Shown here one piece after another: positions 33,032 to 45,914 of a stretch of 64,000 nt of DNA. The notes beneath the pieces were generated by a model, which saw nothing but the letters and a program-made list of their open reading frames with translations, was not told where the DNA came from and did no database searches. A program made the position numbers and the translations under genes. Every line of letters begins with the position of its first letter. Positions within the stretch are counted from its first letter, which is position 1. Source of the DNA: Rhodospirillales bacterium (GTDB lineage: Bacteria; Pseudomonadota; Alphaproteobacteria; TMED109); the NCBI GenBank assembly GCA_028824295.1, contig JAPPED010000034.1, positions 62,001 through 126,000 on the forward strand. Reading direction: 5' to 3'.

Positions 33032-35983
33032 TCAGCCGGCGGGTACGGATGGGGACGCTTCGCCTGCCGCCATCGATGCAGCAAGCACCTCGGCGACGTG
33101 ACGGGGGCGCCGACCCGTGCCATCCACGATCTGCTGGCGACAGCTCGTGCCGTCGGCGATGACCAGGGCGTCGCCTGGAGCCCCATCCAACGCCGGGAAC
33201 AGGTCCAGCCCGCCAATCTTCATCGACACGTCGTACGTCTCGGCTTGATAGCCGAACGCACCGGCCATTCCGCAGCAGGTCGATTCGATCATCTTGGCGT
33301 CCAGTTCCGGTATCCAGGACAGTACTTCACGAAGTTCACCCACCGCGTCGAACGCTTTCTGGTGGCAATGACCGTGGACGAGGCCGGCCGGCACGGGAAG
33401 CGGACCGAATCGGGGGCTTCGTCGTGCGGGCCGGCGCACCAGAAAGCTCTCCAGCGTCATGGCGTGGTCGGCGACCGTCGCGGTGTCGGGGAGGAGCACG
33501 GTCCACTCATCGCGCAATGTGAACAGGCAGGACGGCTCCAGACCGATTACCGGGATGCCGCGCTCGCAGTACGGCTGGAGCACCCGCAAAGTCCGCTCGG
33601 CCTCTGCGCGCGCCTCATCGACCGCCCCGACGGCCAGGAACGTGCGGCCGCAGCAAAGCGGGCGCGTCCCCGAAGGATCTTCCGGCGGCGGACGCGCCAC
33701 GTCCACGCGGTAGCCGGCCATCGTCAGGACCTCGAGCGCGGCGCGCGGAATGTCCGGCTCGAACCAGGTCGTGAACGTGTCGGGCAGGAGGACCGCATCG
33801 GGATTCTCGCCCGCCGGCGAGTTGCTCTCCAGGAAGGGTTTCCGATGCCATTCCGGCAGCGCCCTGCGGGCACTGAAACCGAGCAGGGCTTCCCCGGCCC
33901 GGCGCAGGACCGAGGACCGGTTGCGGGTGTTCACCAGTTGCCGCAGGTGCCAGGCCGCCGGCGCATACCGCGGCAGCCAGCCGATCAGGCGTTCCCGCCG
34001 GCCAAGGCCGTGCGTCCGGACGCGCTGCCGCTCGACCTCGATCTTCATGCGGGCCATGTCAACGCCGGTCGGGCACTCGCGCTTGCAACCCTTGCAGCCG
34101 ATGCACAGGGCCATCGACTGGGCCATGGCATCAGACGTCAGAGCGTTGTCTCCGAGCTGGCCGGTGAGCGCTAGGCGCAACGTGTTGGCGCGGCCACGCG
34201 TGACGTGCTGCTCGTCGCCGGTGGCCCGGAAGGACGGGCACATGACCCCAGGACTGCGCTTCCGGCAGGCCCCGTTGTTGTTGCACATCTCCACGGCGCC
34301 GAGGAAACCGGCGCTGCCCGGTCCCCATGCCGACCAGTCGAGCGACGGCGCGTGCGGTTTTGCCGCGTAGTTCGGGTGGTAACGGAAGAGCGTGCGGTCG
34401 TCCATCGCGTGCGGGCGGACGATCTTGCCGGGATTGAACAGTCCCGCCGGGTCAAAGCTGGTCTTGATGTCCTCGAAGGCGCGGACCAGGCGGCGGCCGA
34501 ACATCGCCTCGTGAAATTCCGAGCGCACGATGCCGTCGCCGTGTTCGCCGGAATGCGAGCCCTGGTAGGCGCGGACCATGGCAAAGGCTTCTTCGGCGAT
34601 CGCGCGCATGGCGCGCACGTCGTGCTCGTCTTTCATGTTCAGCACCGGCCGCACATGGAGGCAGCCCACTGAAGCATGGGCGTACCAGGTACCGTGCGTG
34701 CCGTGTCGACGAAACACTTCCGTGAGACGGTCCGTGTACTCCGGAAGGTCATCGAGTGACACCGCGCAATCCTCGACGAACGAAATCGGCTTGCCGTCGC
34801 CCTTCATCGACATGACGATGTTCAGTCCGGCCTTCCGCATGTCCCAGACGGCAGTTTGCGACGATGGATCCAGTACCTTGCCAACCGAACCGGGGTGGCC
34901 GAGATCAGCGAGCGTCTCCGTCAGCCGGTCGAGCAGGCGTTCCTGCCGCCCCTTGTCGTCCCCCGAGAATTCCACCAGCAGGATGGCTTCCGGTCTCCCC
35001 TCGATGAAGGTCTCGATCGTGGTGCGGTAAAGCGGTACGGCGCGCGCAAGGTCCAGCAGGTGACGGTCGGCCAACTCCACGGCGGAGGGACCAAGCTCGA
35101 CGATCGGCTTCGTGGCCGCCATGGCATCACGGAGCGAAGCGAAACGGCAGATTCCGAGCGCCGAATGGGGCGGAATGGGCTGAAGGTCGAGTTCCAGTCG
35201 CGTGAAGAAGCCAAGGGTTCCCTCGGAGCCGACCAGGATGCTGGCCATGTTATGGCCGGCAGGCGACACCGAATCGACGTTGTAGCCGCCGACCCGGCGC
35301 AGGAGTTTGGGTATTCGAGCCGAGATCTCGTCCGCTTCGCGGGCCGCGATGGCCCGCACACGCTGGACCAGCGCCGCGTAGTCCGGTGAACCGGCGAGAC
35401 TCTCGAGATTGCCGGGGGTCGGCCCGAAGCGGTACGCCGCACCGGACGGTAGCACGGCCTCAATGGCGTGCACGCTGTGCACCATGTTGCCGTAGCGGAT
35501 CGACCGTGCCCCGCAGCTGTTGTTGCCGGCCATGCCTCCGAGCGTGGCCCGGCTTCCGGTGGAGATATCCACGGGGAAGAAAAGGCCGTGTGGTTTCAGG
35601 CGCGCGTTCAATTGGTCGAGCACGAGCCCGGGCTCGACGACCGCGCGTCGACGCCCGACATCGATGTCGAGCACCCGGTTGAGGTGTTTGGTGGTGTCGA
35701 CGATGAGCGCTGGACCCACGGTCTGGCCGCACTGCGACGTGCCGGCCCCGCGCGGCAGGACCGCGATCTCTTCCTCGCGCGCGACCGTCAGCGCCGCTTC
35801 GACGTCTCCGGTGTGCCGGGGCACGACCACCCCGACCGGTTCAATCTGGTAGATCGAGGCATCGGTGGCGTACCGCCCGCGGCTGAAGGCGTCGAACAGC
35901 ACTTCCCCTTCGAGCACGCTGCGGAGGCGCGTTTCCAGGGCGCGGTCGCCGATACGCGAGCTGGTGGGTACAGGACCGGCCAT
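33032..35983 (-). CDS. FAD-linked oxidase/Fe-S dehydrogenase (YdiJ/GlcD-CCG fusion type)
   Basis: 983 residues. N-terminal FAD-binding PCMH domain ([53 protein letters not shown]), oxidase C-terminal domain with [12 protein letters not shown] and [10 protein letters not shown], then a [4Fe-4S] segment ([39 protein letters not shown]), and finally CCG-type cysteine-rich blocks ([37 protein letters not shown]). Architecture and length are those of E. coli YdiJ, a D-2-hydroxyacid (2-hydroxyglutarate/lactate) dehydrogenase. Cytoplasmic or membrane-peripheral. ATG at 35983. Substrate is inferred only to class. Confidence 0.92.
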   Translation of the reverse strand: MAGPVPTSSRIGDRALETRLRSVLEGEVLFDAFSRGRYATDASIYQIEPVGVVVPRHTGDVEAALTVAREEEIAVLPRGAGTSQCGQTVGPALIVDTTKHLNRVLDIDVGRRRAVVEPGLVLDQLNARLKPHGLFFPVDISTGSRATLGGMAGNNSCGARSIRYGNMVHSVHAIEAVLPSGAAYRFGPTPGNLESLAGSPDYAALVQRVRAIAAREADEISARIPKLLRRVGGYNVDSVSPAGHNMASILVGSEGTLGFFTRLELDLQPIPPHSALGICRFASLRDAMAATKPIVELGPSAVELADRHLLDLARAVPLYRTTIETFIEGRPEAILLVEFSGDDKGRQERLLDRLTETLADLGHPGSVGKVLDPSSQTAVWDMRKAGLNIVMSMKGDGKPISFVEDCAVSLDDLPEYTDRLTEVFRRHGTHGTWYAHASVGCLHVRPVLNMKDEHDVRAMRAIAEEAFAMVRAYQGSHSGEHGDGIVRSEFHEAMFGRRLVRAFEDIKTSFDPAGLFNPGKIVRPHAMDDRTLFRYHPNYAAKPHAPSLDWSAWGPGSAGFLGAVEMCNNNGACRKRSPGVMCPSFRATGDEQHVTRGRANTLRLALTGQLGDNALTSDAMAQSMALCIGCKGCKRECPTGVDMARMKIEVERQRVRTHGLGRRERLIGWLPRYAPAAWHLRQLVNTRNRSSVLRRAGEALLGFSARRALPEWHRKPFLESNSPAGENPDAVLLPDTFTTWFEPDIPRAALEVLTMAGYRVDVARPPPEDPSGTRPLCCGRTFLAVGAVDEARAEAERTLRVLQPYCERGIPVIGLEPSCLFTLRDEWTVLLPDTATVADHAMTLESFLVRRPARRSPRFGPLPVPAGLVHGHCHQKAFDAVGELREVLSWIPELDAKMIESTCCGMAGAFGYQAETYDVSMKIGGLDLFPALDGAPGDALVIADGTSCRQQIVDGTGRRPRHVAEVLAASMAAGEASPSVPAG

Positions 35984-36150
35984 CGGGTTTCCCGCGATCC
36001 ATCACGGCAAGTCCCAACTATAGGGAGCAACGCCTCCGTGGTTGCGCGGGCGGGACCGGCGCCGTCGGCCATGCCGATCGTTCTGCCTTGAGCGCCGCCG
36101 CCACGCAGCGACGCGCGGGCCTCGCCGTTCCCGGCCAGGCTGGCGGCCGG

Positions 36151-36357
36151 TCAGTCGCCCGGGACTTCCGCCGGTGCTTGCCGGGGTGCCGGCTCGTCCG
36201 GCATCCGATCTTCGGGCTCGGGGCGGGCCTGGAGCGCGTGCTTTTGGACGCGTCGGTCGTGGTGCGGGTCGCGATGCTTGGCGGAAACGGTGCGTTGACG
36301 ATACCGACGTTTGGATAGTTCTCGATGAACCGTGCTTTGGCGGGTCGGTTGGGCCAT
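36151..36357 (-). CDS. Small basic hypothetical protein
   Basis: 68 residues, rich in Arg, His, Gln and Pro (STVHRELSKRRYRQRT near the start). It has a fair ribosome site (AGAGGAA about five bases before the ATG). Codon usage is somewhat less GC-extreme than in neighbours. No family recognised; it may be an RNA- or DNA-binding microprotein or a chance frame. It lies in the 395-bp gap between the YdiJ-like gene and the NYN-domain gene; the rest of that gap shows nothing. Confidence 0.4.
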   Translation of the reverse strand: MAQPTRQSTVHRELSKRRYRQRTVSAKHRDPHHDRRVQKHALQARPEPEDRMPDEPAPRQAPAEVPGD

Positions 36358-36378
36358 CCGGATTCCTCTGTAAAAGCG

Positions 36379-36822
36379 TTAGCCTGCACCGGAGCGGCAG
36401 ACCAAGTCAATGCGTGAAAGCAGGACGCCTGCGCCGGCGGTGCGCGCGCCGAGTGCCGCGAGACGCGCCGAGAGTCTGCGGTCCGACGTATAGACGAAAG
36501 CGCGTGTCGGATCGGGCAGGGCTGCGACGCGCGCCACGATGGCGTCGTCCGCGGCGTCACGTCCTCGACGGGGAGCGGTGACAACCGTCACGTGAGACGT
36601 CGACGCGGGCGATTTGCCGTTCCGGGGCATCGGGTCGAGGACGAGGGTGCAGGCGAGTCCGGTCATCCGGCAGAGCTGGTCGAGCTCGGCGGCCAAACGC
36701 CGGGCAGCCTGCGGGCGGTTTCGCCACCAGCCGTCGGGGCGGCTGCCGTAGACATTGGCGCCATCGACCAGGATGACGGGGGACCGTGGCGAGGCTGCCG
36801 GGGCGGATGGGCGGCGTTGCAT
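36379..36822 (-). CDS. NYN/PIN-like domain protein (putative RNase)
   Basis: 147 residues from the ATG at 36822. N-terminal strand with the acidic site VILVDGANVYGSRPDGW, a middle strand ACTLVLDP, Asp pair in GRDAADDAIVARVAA, and YTSDRRLSARLAALGA. These are the acidic positions of NYN/PIN-fold nucleases such as the YacP group. Probably a metal-dependent ribonuclease acting on structured RNA in the cytoplasm. A longer open frame upstream is not family-like. Not obviously linked to its neighbours. Confidence 0.8.
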   Translation of the reverse strand: MQRRPSAPAASPRSPVILVDGANVYGSRPDGWWRNRPQAARRLAAELDQLCRMTGLACTLVLDPMPRNGKSPASTSHVTVVTAPRRGRDAADDAIVARVAALPDPTRAFVYTSDRRLSARLAALGARTAGAGVLLSRIDLVCRSGAG

Positions 36823-37095
36823 GCGGTGGCAGGCGCAGAATTCGGGTTGGGCGCGGTCGAGGGGCTGGGTCGTCGAGTACGGTATCGGGACAGGGTTCCG
36901 GATATAAGCCCTTCCACGCCTCCGCTGGTCCGTCTCGACATTACGCGCACCGCCCAACACCCGGCGCCGACGCGGTGTCGGCAATCTGCCGACGCCACGG
37001 AGAAGGACGTTGTCCGGCAGGCCAGCCAGACGGGTCCGGGACCGGCCTGTTCGTGGACGGAGTGCCGAAACTGAACTATACCGATAGCCGAGTCG

Positions 37096-39183
37096 GTGAT
37101 CGTGGCAAAGGGCGGCGCTGTGGACGGCTACGTTTCTGGTACAGGCTACTCGGCTTGCCCGCACGACTGCCCCAGCACGTGCGCGCTCGAGGTGGAACTG
37201 CTCCCCGACGGGGACATCGGCCGCGTCCACGGGTCGCGCGACAATACGTACACGTCCGGGGTGGTCTGCGCGAAGGTCGCCAGGTACGCGGAGCGCGTCC
37301 ATCACCCCGACCGGATTCTACGGCCATTGCTGCGAACCGGACCCAAGGGCACGCACCAGTTTCGGGAAATCGGCTGGGATGAGGCGCTCGACCGCGTGGC
37401 CGGGCGTTTTCAAGAGCAGGCGGCGCGCCTCGGCACCGAGACCGTATGGCCCTACTACTACGCGGGCACGATGGGGCTCGTGCAGCGCGACGGCATCAAC
37501 CGGCTCCGGCACGCAATGGACTACTCCGACCAGAAGGCGACCATCTGCACCGGCCTGTGCGACGCCGGCTGGTTGGCCGGGACCGGCAGTTTCCGCGGAC
37601 CCGACCCGCGGGAAATGGTGCAATCGGACCTGATCATCTCCTGGGGCGGGAACCCGGCGTCGACCCAAGTCAACGTGATGACCCATATCCAGCGCGCCCG
37701 CAAGCTCCGTGGCGCCAAGCTCGCGGTGGTCGATCCGTACCGCACGCGCACCGCGCAGGTCGCCGACCTGCATCTGTGCCTCCGTCCCGGGACGGACGGT
37801 GCGCTCGCGTGCGCGATCATGCACGTGCTGTTCCGGGACGGTTACGCCGACCGCGCCTACCTCGAACGCGCCAGCGACTGTCCGGGTCGGCTCGAGGCGC
37901 ATCTCGAGAGCCGGACGCCCGCGTGGGCAGCCGGCATCACGGGGCTCCAGGAAGCCGAGATCGAGACCTTCGCCCGCCTGATCGGCGAGACCGATCGCAC
38001 GTATATCCGGGTCGGCTACGGGTTCACCCGTTCGCGGAACGGCGCGGCCAACGTGCATGCCGCCACTTCGATCGCCACGGTCGGCGGCAAGTGGCAGTAC
38101 CCGGGCGGCGGCGCGTTTTATTCAAACCGTGACATCTATCACTGGGACAAGACCCTGATCGAGGGGCTCGACGTGCGGAATCCCGCAATTCGCACGCTGG
38201 ACATGTCGAGGATCGGGCCGGTCCTCACGAATGACCCGCTCGATATCGGCGACGGTCCTCCCGTGACCGCCATGCTGGTCCAGAACACCAACCCGGCCGA
38301 CGTGGCGCCCGAGCTCGGACTGGTGCACCGGGGTCTGGCCAGGGACGACCTGTTCCTCTGCGTGCACGAGCAGTTTCCCACTGAGACCGTCCGCTACGCG
38401 GACGTGGTGCTGCCGGCAACGACGTTCGTCGAGCACGACGACATCTACCAGGGCGGTGGCCACCAGCACGTGATCCTCGGACCCAAGCTGATCGAACCCC
38501 GGGGCGAGGCCCGGGCGAATCATCGCGTGATCTGCGACCTGGCCGAACGCCTGGGCGCGAGCCATCCCGGTTTCACGATGACCGAACGCGAGATCATTGA
38601 CGCGACGCTTCGGGCGTCCGGCCACCGCCCGCTGAGCGAGCTCGAGCCCGAGCGGTGGTTCGACGTGCAGCCGGACTTCGACGAGGCGCATTTCGAGACC
38701 GGCTTCGGATTCCCGGACGGGAAGTTTCGGTTCGCGCCCGACTGGAGCTCGGTCGGCCCGGATCACGCCGTGATGCCGCCGCTCCCGGATCATCTCGCCA
38801 ACATCGAAGAGTGCGACGCCGACCACCCCTTCCGCCTGGTCACGGCGCCGGCGCACAACTTCCTCAACACGTCGTTCACGGAGACGCCAACGTCCCAGAA
38901 GAAGGAGGCGCATCCGACAGCGCGCGTCCACCCTGAGGATCTCGAGGCGCTCGGGATCGAGGACGGCGACCTCGTCCGTCTCGGCAACCGCCGGGGCGAC
39001 GTGCTGCTGCACGCCCAGTCATTCGCCGGCCTGCAGTCCGGGGTGGTGGTCGTGGAGGGCATCTGGCCCGGGAACGCCTTCATCGAAGGGCAGGGCATCA
39101 ACACACTGGTCGGTTCCGATGCCGGCCCGCCCAACGGCGGCCCGGCGTTTCACGACACGGCCGTCTGGCTGCGCGCCGGCTGA
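37096..39183 (+). CDS. Molybdopterin (bis-MGD) oxidoreductase with N-terminal [4Fe-4S] cluster
   Basis: 695 residues. N-terminal cluster motif CPHDCPSTCALEVEL with a fourth Cys in GVVCAKVARY; molybdopterin domains with FREIGWDEALDRVAGRF, YYYAGTMGLVQRDG, LIISWGGNPASTQVN and KLAVVDPYRT; C-terminal dinucleotide-binding domain with TAPAHNFLNTSFTE and VHPEDLEALGIEDGDLVRL. No signal peptide, so cytoplasmic. Such enzymes reduce or oxidise oxo-groups; BisC and formate-dehydrogenase-like relatives are closest in pattern. A Cys in ATICTGLC may be the Mo ligand, which I cannot settle. The start is GTG (37096 or 37102). MsrP gene follows after 27 bp. Confidence 0.9.
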   Translation: MIVAKGGAVDGYVSGTGYSACPHDCPSTCALEVELLPDGDIGRVHGSRDNTYTSGVVCAKVARYAERVHHPDRILRPLLRTGPKGTHQFREIGWDEALDRVAGRFQEQAARLGTETVWPYYYAGTMGLVQRDGINRLRHAMDYSDQKATICTGLCDAGWLAGTGSFRGPDPREMVQSDLIISWGGNPASTQVNVMTHIQRARKLRGAKLAVVDPYRTRTAQVADLHLCLRPGTDGALACAIMHVLFRDGYADRAYLERASDCPGRLEAHLESRTPAWAAGITGLQEAEIETFARLIGETDRTYIRVGYGFTRSRNGAANVHAATSIATVGGKWQYPGGGAFYSNRDIYHWDKTLIEGLDVRNPAIRTLDMSRIGPVLTNDPLDIGDGPPVTAMLVQNTNPADVAPELGLVHRGLARDDLFLCVHEQFPTETVRYADVVLPATTFVEHDDIYQGGGHQHVILGPKLIEPRGEARANHRVICDLAERLGASHPGFTMTEREIIDATLRASGHRPLSELEPERWFDVQPDFDEAHFETGFGFPDGKFRFAPDWSSVGPDHAVMPPLPDHLANIEECDADHPFRLVTAPAHNFLNTSFTETPTSQKKEAHPTARVHPEDLEALGIEDGDLVRLGNRRGDVLLHAQSFAGLQSGVVVVEGIWPGNAFIEGQGINTLVGSDAGPPNGGPAFHDTAVWLRAG

Positions 39184-39210
39184 GCCGGGCGGTTCGGACA
39201 GGAGGACTTC

Positions 39211-40179
39211 ATGGCAATCCGTATCCCGAGGGGCTGGGAGCTTCCCGAGAGCGCCGTCACGCCCGAAAGCGTCTTCCTGAATCGGCGCCAGATCATCCAG
39301 GGTCTTGCGGCGGGCAGCATTGCGGCCGCCGCCCCGGGGCTCGCGTGGGGCGCCACAGATTCCGACGATCCGAGCGCAGGGCTGTACCCCGTCGCCCGCG
39401 ACGAACGCTTCGTACCCGGCGAGGGGCGCAAGGTGACGGCCGAGGAATGGGCGACGCGATACAACAACTTCTATGAGTTCGGAACGAGCAAGAAGATTTG
39501 GAAGGCCGCCCAGGCGCTGAAGATCCGGCCCTGGGAAGTGCGGATTGACGGCGAGGTCGAATCGCCGCGGACCATCGCTATCGATGATCTGCTGGCTCAG
39601 ATGCCGCTGGAGGAGCGCGTGTACCGGCACCGCTGCGTGGAGGCCTGGTCGATGGTCGTCCCGTGGTCGGGATTCGCGTTCCGGGAGTTCGTGCGGTTCG
39701 CGAACCCCACCGCCAACGCCAGATACGTGGCGATGGAGACGTTCCTGGACCCGGATACCGCCAAGGGCCAGCGGCAGGACTGGTACCCGTGGCCATACGT
39801 GGAAGGCCTCACGATGGAAGAGGCGAATCACGAACTGGCATTCCTGGTCACCGGCCTGTACGGGAAGCCGCTGCCGCGACAGAACGGCTCGCCGCTGCGA
39901 CTTGCGGTGCCCTGGAAGTACGGTTTCAAGTCGATCAAGTCGATCGTCCGGTTCACGTTTACGGCCGAACGACCGGTCAGCTTCTGGGAGGAGATGAACT
40001 CCAAGGAGTACGGTTTCTGGGCGAACGTCAATCCGGCAGTCCCGCACCCGCGCTGGAGCCAGGCGACGGAAAAGGACCTCGGGACCGGAAAGAGGATCCC
40101 GACGAAGATCTTCAACGGGTACGAGGAGTGGGTGGCCGCGCTCTACGAGGGCAACACCGACTCGACGCTGTACCGCTAG
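39211..40179 (+). CDS. msrP: Periplasmic methionine-sulfoxide reductase catalytic subunit MsrP (YedY)
   Basis: 322 residues. Tat signal (NRRQIIQGLAAGSIAAAAPG), sulfite-oxidase-fold molybdopterin domain with the Mo-ligating Cys in YRHRCVEAWSMVVPWSGF, then NHELAFLVTGLYGKPLPRQN and KYGFKSIKSIVRF. Repairs oxidised methionine in periplasmic proteins. The usual haem partner MsrQ (YedZ), normally encoded next door, is missing; the upstream neighbour is another molybdoenzyme and the downstream one a convergent LysR gene. Good ribosome site (GGAGG) before the ATG. Confidence 0.93.
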   Translation: MAIRIPRGWELPESAVTPESVFLNRRQIIQGLAAGSIAAAAPGLAWGATDSDDPSAGLYPVARDERFVPGEGRKVTAEEWATRYNNFYEFGTSKKIWKAAQALKIRPWEVRIDGEVESPRTIAIDDLLAQMPLEERVYRHRCVEAWSMVVPWSGFAFREFVRFANPTANARYVAMETFLDPDTAKGQRQDWYPWPYVEGLTMEEANHELAFLVTGLYGKPLPRQNGSPLRLAVPWKYGFKSIKSIVRFTFTAERPVSFWEEMNSKEYGFWANVNPAVPHPRWSQATEKDLGTGKRIPTKIFNGYEEWVAALYEGNTDSTLYR

Positions 40180-40187
40180 GTCGGGCT

Positions 40188-40201
40188 GGGGGTCCGCCCC
40201 C
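40188..40201. terminator. Possible GC hairpin between msrP and lysR gene
   Basis: GGGGG (40188-40192), loop TCCG, CCCCC (40197-40201), in the short gap between two convergent genes, 9 bases after the msrP stop. No T-tract follows, so support is limited to position and stem. Confidence 0.3.
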
Positions 40202-40245
40202 CGCCTGTCGGCGACGAGGGCGACCACGGACGGCCGGTCGGCAGC

Positions 40246-41154
40246 CTAGAGCCTGACTTCGCGGATCTTTTCGAGCAGGAAGTCGCGGAACACGTTCACG
40301 CGCAGCGTGTTCCGGAGTACCTCCGGGTAGACGAAGTAGGCCTCGATCAGCGGCCCCTCGATTTCGCGCATGATGTGTTCGCAGCTTCCCATCTGGTGGA
40401 CGAGCAGGGTGGGGAGGGCGGCGATGCCGGCTCCCCATTCCACCGAGCGGACGATGCCCACCAGGTTGTTCAGCGTGAATGCGGGCTCGAAGTGGGGATC
40501 GAGTTCGCGCAGTGCCTCGCCCAACCAGTTGACGCCGGGAAACGGAATCGACGCCTGATCCCCGTAAGTGACGATCCGGTGGTCGAGCAGATCTTCGAGC
40601 GTTTGCGGCGTCCCGAACCGCCGAAGGTACGAAGGCGCCGCGTAGATCGCGATGTGTCCGGTGAAGAGATGGCGCTGGATCAGGTTGGGGTGTCGCGGGG
40701 GCGCCATCCGGATCGCGACGTCGGCCTTGAGCAGGTGGACGTCCACCTCGGAATCATCGATCACCAGCGACAGGTTGATTTCCGGGTACCGGTCGAGAAA
40801 TTCGTTGATCTGCGACGGCAGCCAGACCGAGCCGAATCCGACGGTGGTGGTGACACGGAGCGGACCGCGCGGCCGTTCACGGTTGTGGTCGAGCTGCGCC
40901 TCCATGCGCGAAATCCGGTCAAACACGTCACGGGCGGTGCGCCGGAGGATCTTGCCCTGCTCGGTCAGAACGAGGCCGCGGGCGTGTCGCTGGAACAGCG
41001 TGACGCCGAGGCTGTCTTCCAGCGAGCGGATCTGGCGGCTGATTGCGCCCTGCGAGAGGCGGAGCGTCTCGCCGGCGCGCGTGAACGAACCCGCGTCGGC
41101 CACGACACGGAATACTCGCAGGCGGTCCCAGTCGAGATGCGGCGGTTCCGTCAT
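40246..41154 (-). CDS. LysR-family transcriptional regulator
   Basis: 302 residues. N-terminal winged helix (DRLRVFRVVADAGSFTRAGE, RLSQGAISRQIRSLEDSLGV, LFQRHARGLVLTEQG), then a linker helix and effector-binding domain (LRVTTTVGFGSVWLPSQINE, VDVHLLKADVAIRM). Start overlaps the trxB stop by 4 bp, so it is co-expressed with thioredoxin reductase. This trxB-lysR pairing occurs in other Alphaproteobacteria. Target and effector unknown; redox control is suggested by the neighbour. Confidence 0.92.
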   Translation of the reverse strand: MTEPPHLDWDRLRVFRVVADAGSFTRAGETLRLSQGAISRQIRSLEDSLGVTLFQRHARGLVLTEQGKILRRTARDVFDRISRMEAQLDHNRERPRGPLRVTTTVGFGSVWLPSQINEFLDRYPEINLSLVIDDSEVDVHLLKADVAIRMAPPRHPNLIQRHLFTGHIAIYAAPSYLRRFGTPQTLEDLLDHRIVTYGDQASIPFPGVNWLGEALRELDPHFEPAFTLNNLVGIVRSVEWGAGIAALPTLLVHQMGSCEHIMREIEGPLIEAYFVYPEVLRNTLRVNVFRDFLLEKIREVRL

Positions 41155-42113
41155 GATGGTTCTCTGTGCTGCGCTGCTTCCGCCAGGAAGCGCTCAGCTT
41201 CGAGGGCTGCCATGCAGCCCTGGCCCGCTGCCGTCACGGCCTGGCGAAACACCTTGTCCTGGACGTCGCCGGCGGCGAAGAAACCGGGAACGCTGGTGGC
41301 CGTGCTGCCAGGCCTTGCCTTGATGTAGCCGTCGGCGTCGGTTTCCACCTGATCCCGCACCAACCCCGTGTTGGGATCGTGGCCGATCGCGACGAACACG
41401 CCTTCGACCGCCAGTTCCCGCGTCGCGCCGCCGTTCGTGGAGCGAAGGCGTACCCCGGCGACGGTCTGCCCGTCGGCATCGCCCAGGATCTCCTCGACGA
41501 CGCTGTTCCAGGCGAACTCGACACGGGGCTCGGCGATCAGCCGATCCTGCAGGATGCGCTCCGCCCGCAACTTGTCGCGCCGGTGCACCAGCGTGACCTT
41601 TGATGCGAACTTGGTGAGGAACAGGGCTTCCTCGACCGCCGTATTGCCGCCGCCCACCACGGCGACTTCCTTGCCCCTGAAAAAGAAGCCGTCGCACGTG
41701 GCACAGGCCGATACCCCGTGTCCGCGGTACTTCTGCTCGGAATCCAGGCCCAGCCAGCGGGCGGTGGCGCCGGTTGCGAGGACAACCGTCTGGCCTCGGT
41801 AGCGGGTGCCGGTCTCGCCCGTGCAGACAAACGGCTGGCTGCCGAGGTCGATCGCCGACACGATGTCGTCGACGACGTCCACCCCGACTGCGCGGGCCTG
41901 CGCCTCCATCTGCTCCATCAGCCACGGCCCCTGTACGACTTCGGCAAAGCCAGGGTAGTTCTCGACGTCGGTCGTAATCGTGAGTTGGCCGCCGGGCTGC
42001 AGTCCCCGGATGACGACGGGGGCGAGCGCCGCCCGGGCCGCGTAGATAGCGGCAGTCCAGCCCGCCGGCCCAGAGCCAACGATGAGAACGGGGCAGTCGC
42101 GGGTGTCGCTCAT
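41151..42113 (-). CDS. trxB: Thioredoxin-disulfide reductase
   Basis: 320 residues from the ATG at 42113. FAD motif VLIVGSGPAGWTAAIYAARA, redox CATC in SACATCDGFFFRGKEVAVVG, NADPH motif GGGNTAVEEALFL, and C-terminal FFAAGDVQDKVFRQAVTAAG. Reduces thioredoxin with NADPH in the cytoplasm. The frame is open upstream of this ATG into greA, but that part is not family-like. Follows greA by 10 bp. Confidence 0.96.
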   Translation of the reverse strand: MSDTRDCPVLIVGSGPAGWTAAIYAARAALAPVVIRGLQPGGQLTITTDVENYPGFAEVVQGPWLMEQMEAQARAVGVDVVDDIVSAIDLGSQPFVCTGETGTRYRGQTVVLATGATARWLGLDSEQKYRGHGVSACATCDGFFFRGKEVAVVGGGNTAVEEALFLTKFASKVTLVHRRDKLRAERILQDRLIAEPRVEFAWNSVVEEILGDADGQTVAGVRLRSTNGGATRELAVEGVFVAIGHDPNTGLVRDQVETDADGYIKARPGSTATSVPGFFAAGDVQDKVFRQAVTAAGQGCMAALEAERFLAEAAQHREPS

Positions 42114-42123
42114 GACAGGGGGA

Positions 42124-42600
42124 TCAGCGCCGGTAGGAGACCTCGGTAACGGTATAGCTGGAAGTCCCCCCAGGTGTTTCCACCTCGACGGACATGCCCT
42201 TGCGTTTGCCCAGAAGCGCTTTCGCGATCGGGGACTCGAGGGAGATCTGGTCGAGGTCGAGGTCGGCCTCGTCGCTGCCCACGATCTGGTAGGTGTCCTC
42301 GGCGCCGTCCGTCGCACTGCGGATCGTCACCCAGGCCCCGAAGCGGACCTCGTCGCCCGACAGGTCGTTGGCGCGGATGACTTCGGCCATTCCGAGTCGC
42401 CTCGAAAGCCGCGCGATGCGCGCTTCGATTCGCCCCTGCTTCTCCTTGGCGGCCTGGTATTCCGCATTTTCCGAGAGGTCGCCGTGGGCGCGGGCTTCCG
42501 CCAGGGCGGCGCTGATGGCCGGCCGCTGCTCGTTCTTCAGGAGATCGAGTTCCTGTCGGAGAGCGCGATAGCCTTCCTCGGTCATGGGCACTTTCGGCAT
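42124..42600 (-). CDS. greA: Transcription elongation factor GreA
   Basis: 158 residues, exact family length. N-terminal coiled coil MTEEGYRALRQELDLLKNEQ, LAEARAHGDLSENAEYQAAK with the acidic tip DLSENAEY, then the C-terminal FKBP-like domain (SDEADLDLDQISLESPIAKA, VETPGGTSSYTVTEVSY). Rescues backtracked RNA polymerase by stimulating transcript cleavage. It follows carB by 53 bp, as in many Alphaproteobacteria. The ATG at 42600 is chosen over 14 codons more because GreA begins here. Confidence 0.96.
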   Translation of the reverse strand: MPKVPMTEEGYRALRQELDLLKNEQRPAISAALAEARAHGDLSENAEYQAAKEKQGRIEARIARLSRRLGMAEVIRANDLSGDEVRFGAWVTIRSATDGAEDTYQIVGSDEADLDLDQISLESPIAKALLGKRKGMSVEVETPGGTSSYTVTEVSYRR

Positions 42601-42653
42601 CTGCGAATTCCTGCGTCGGGTCCAGCGTGCGATCGGGTCCAACCACCGTATCC

Positions 42654-45914
<3,261 letters not shown>

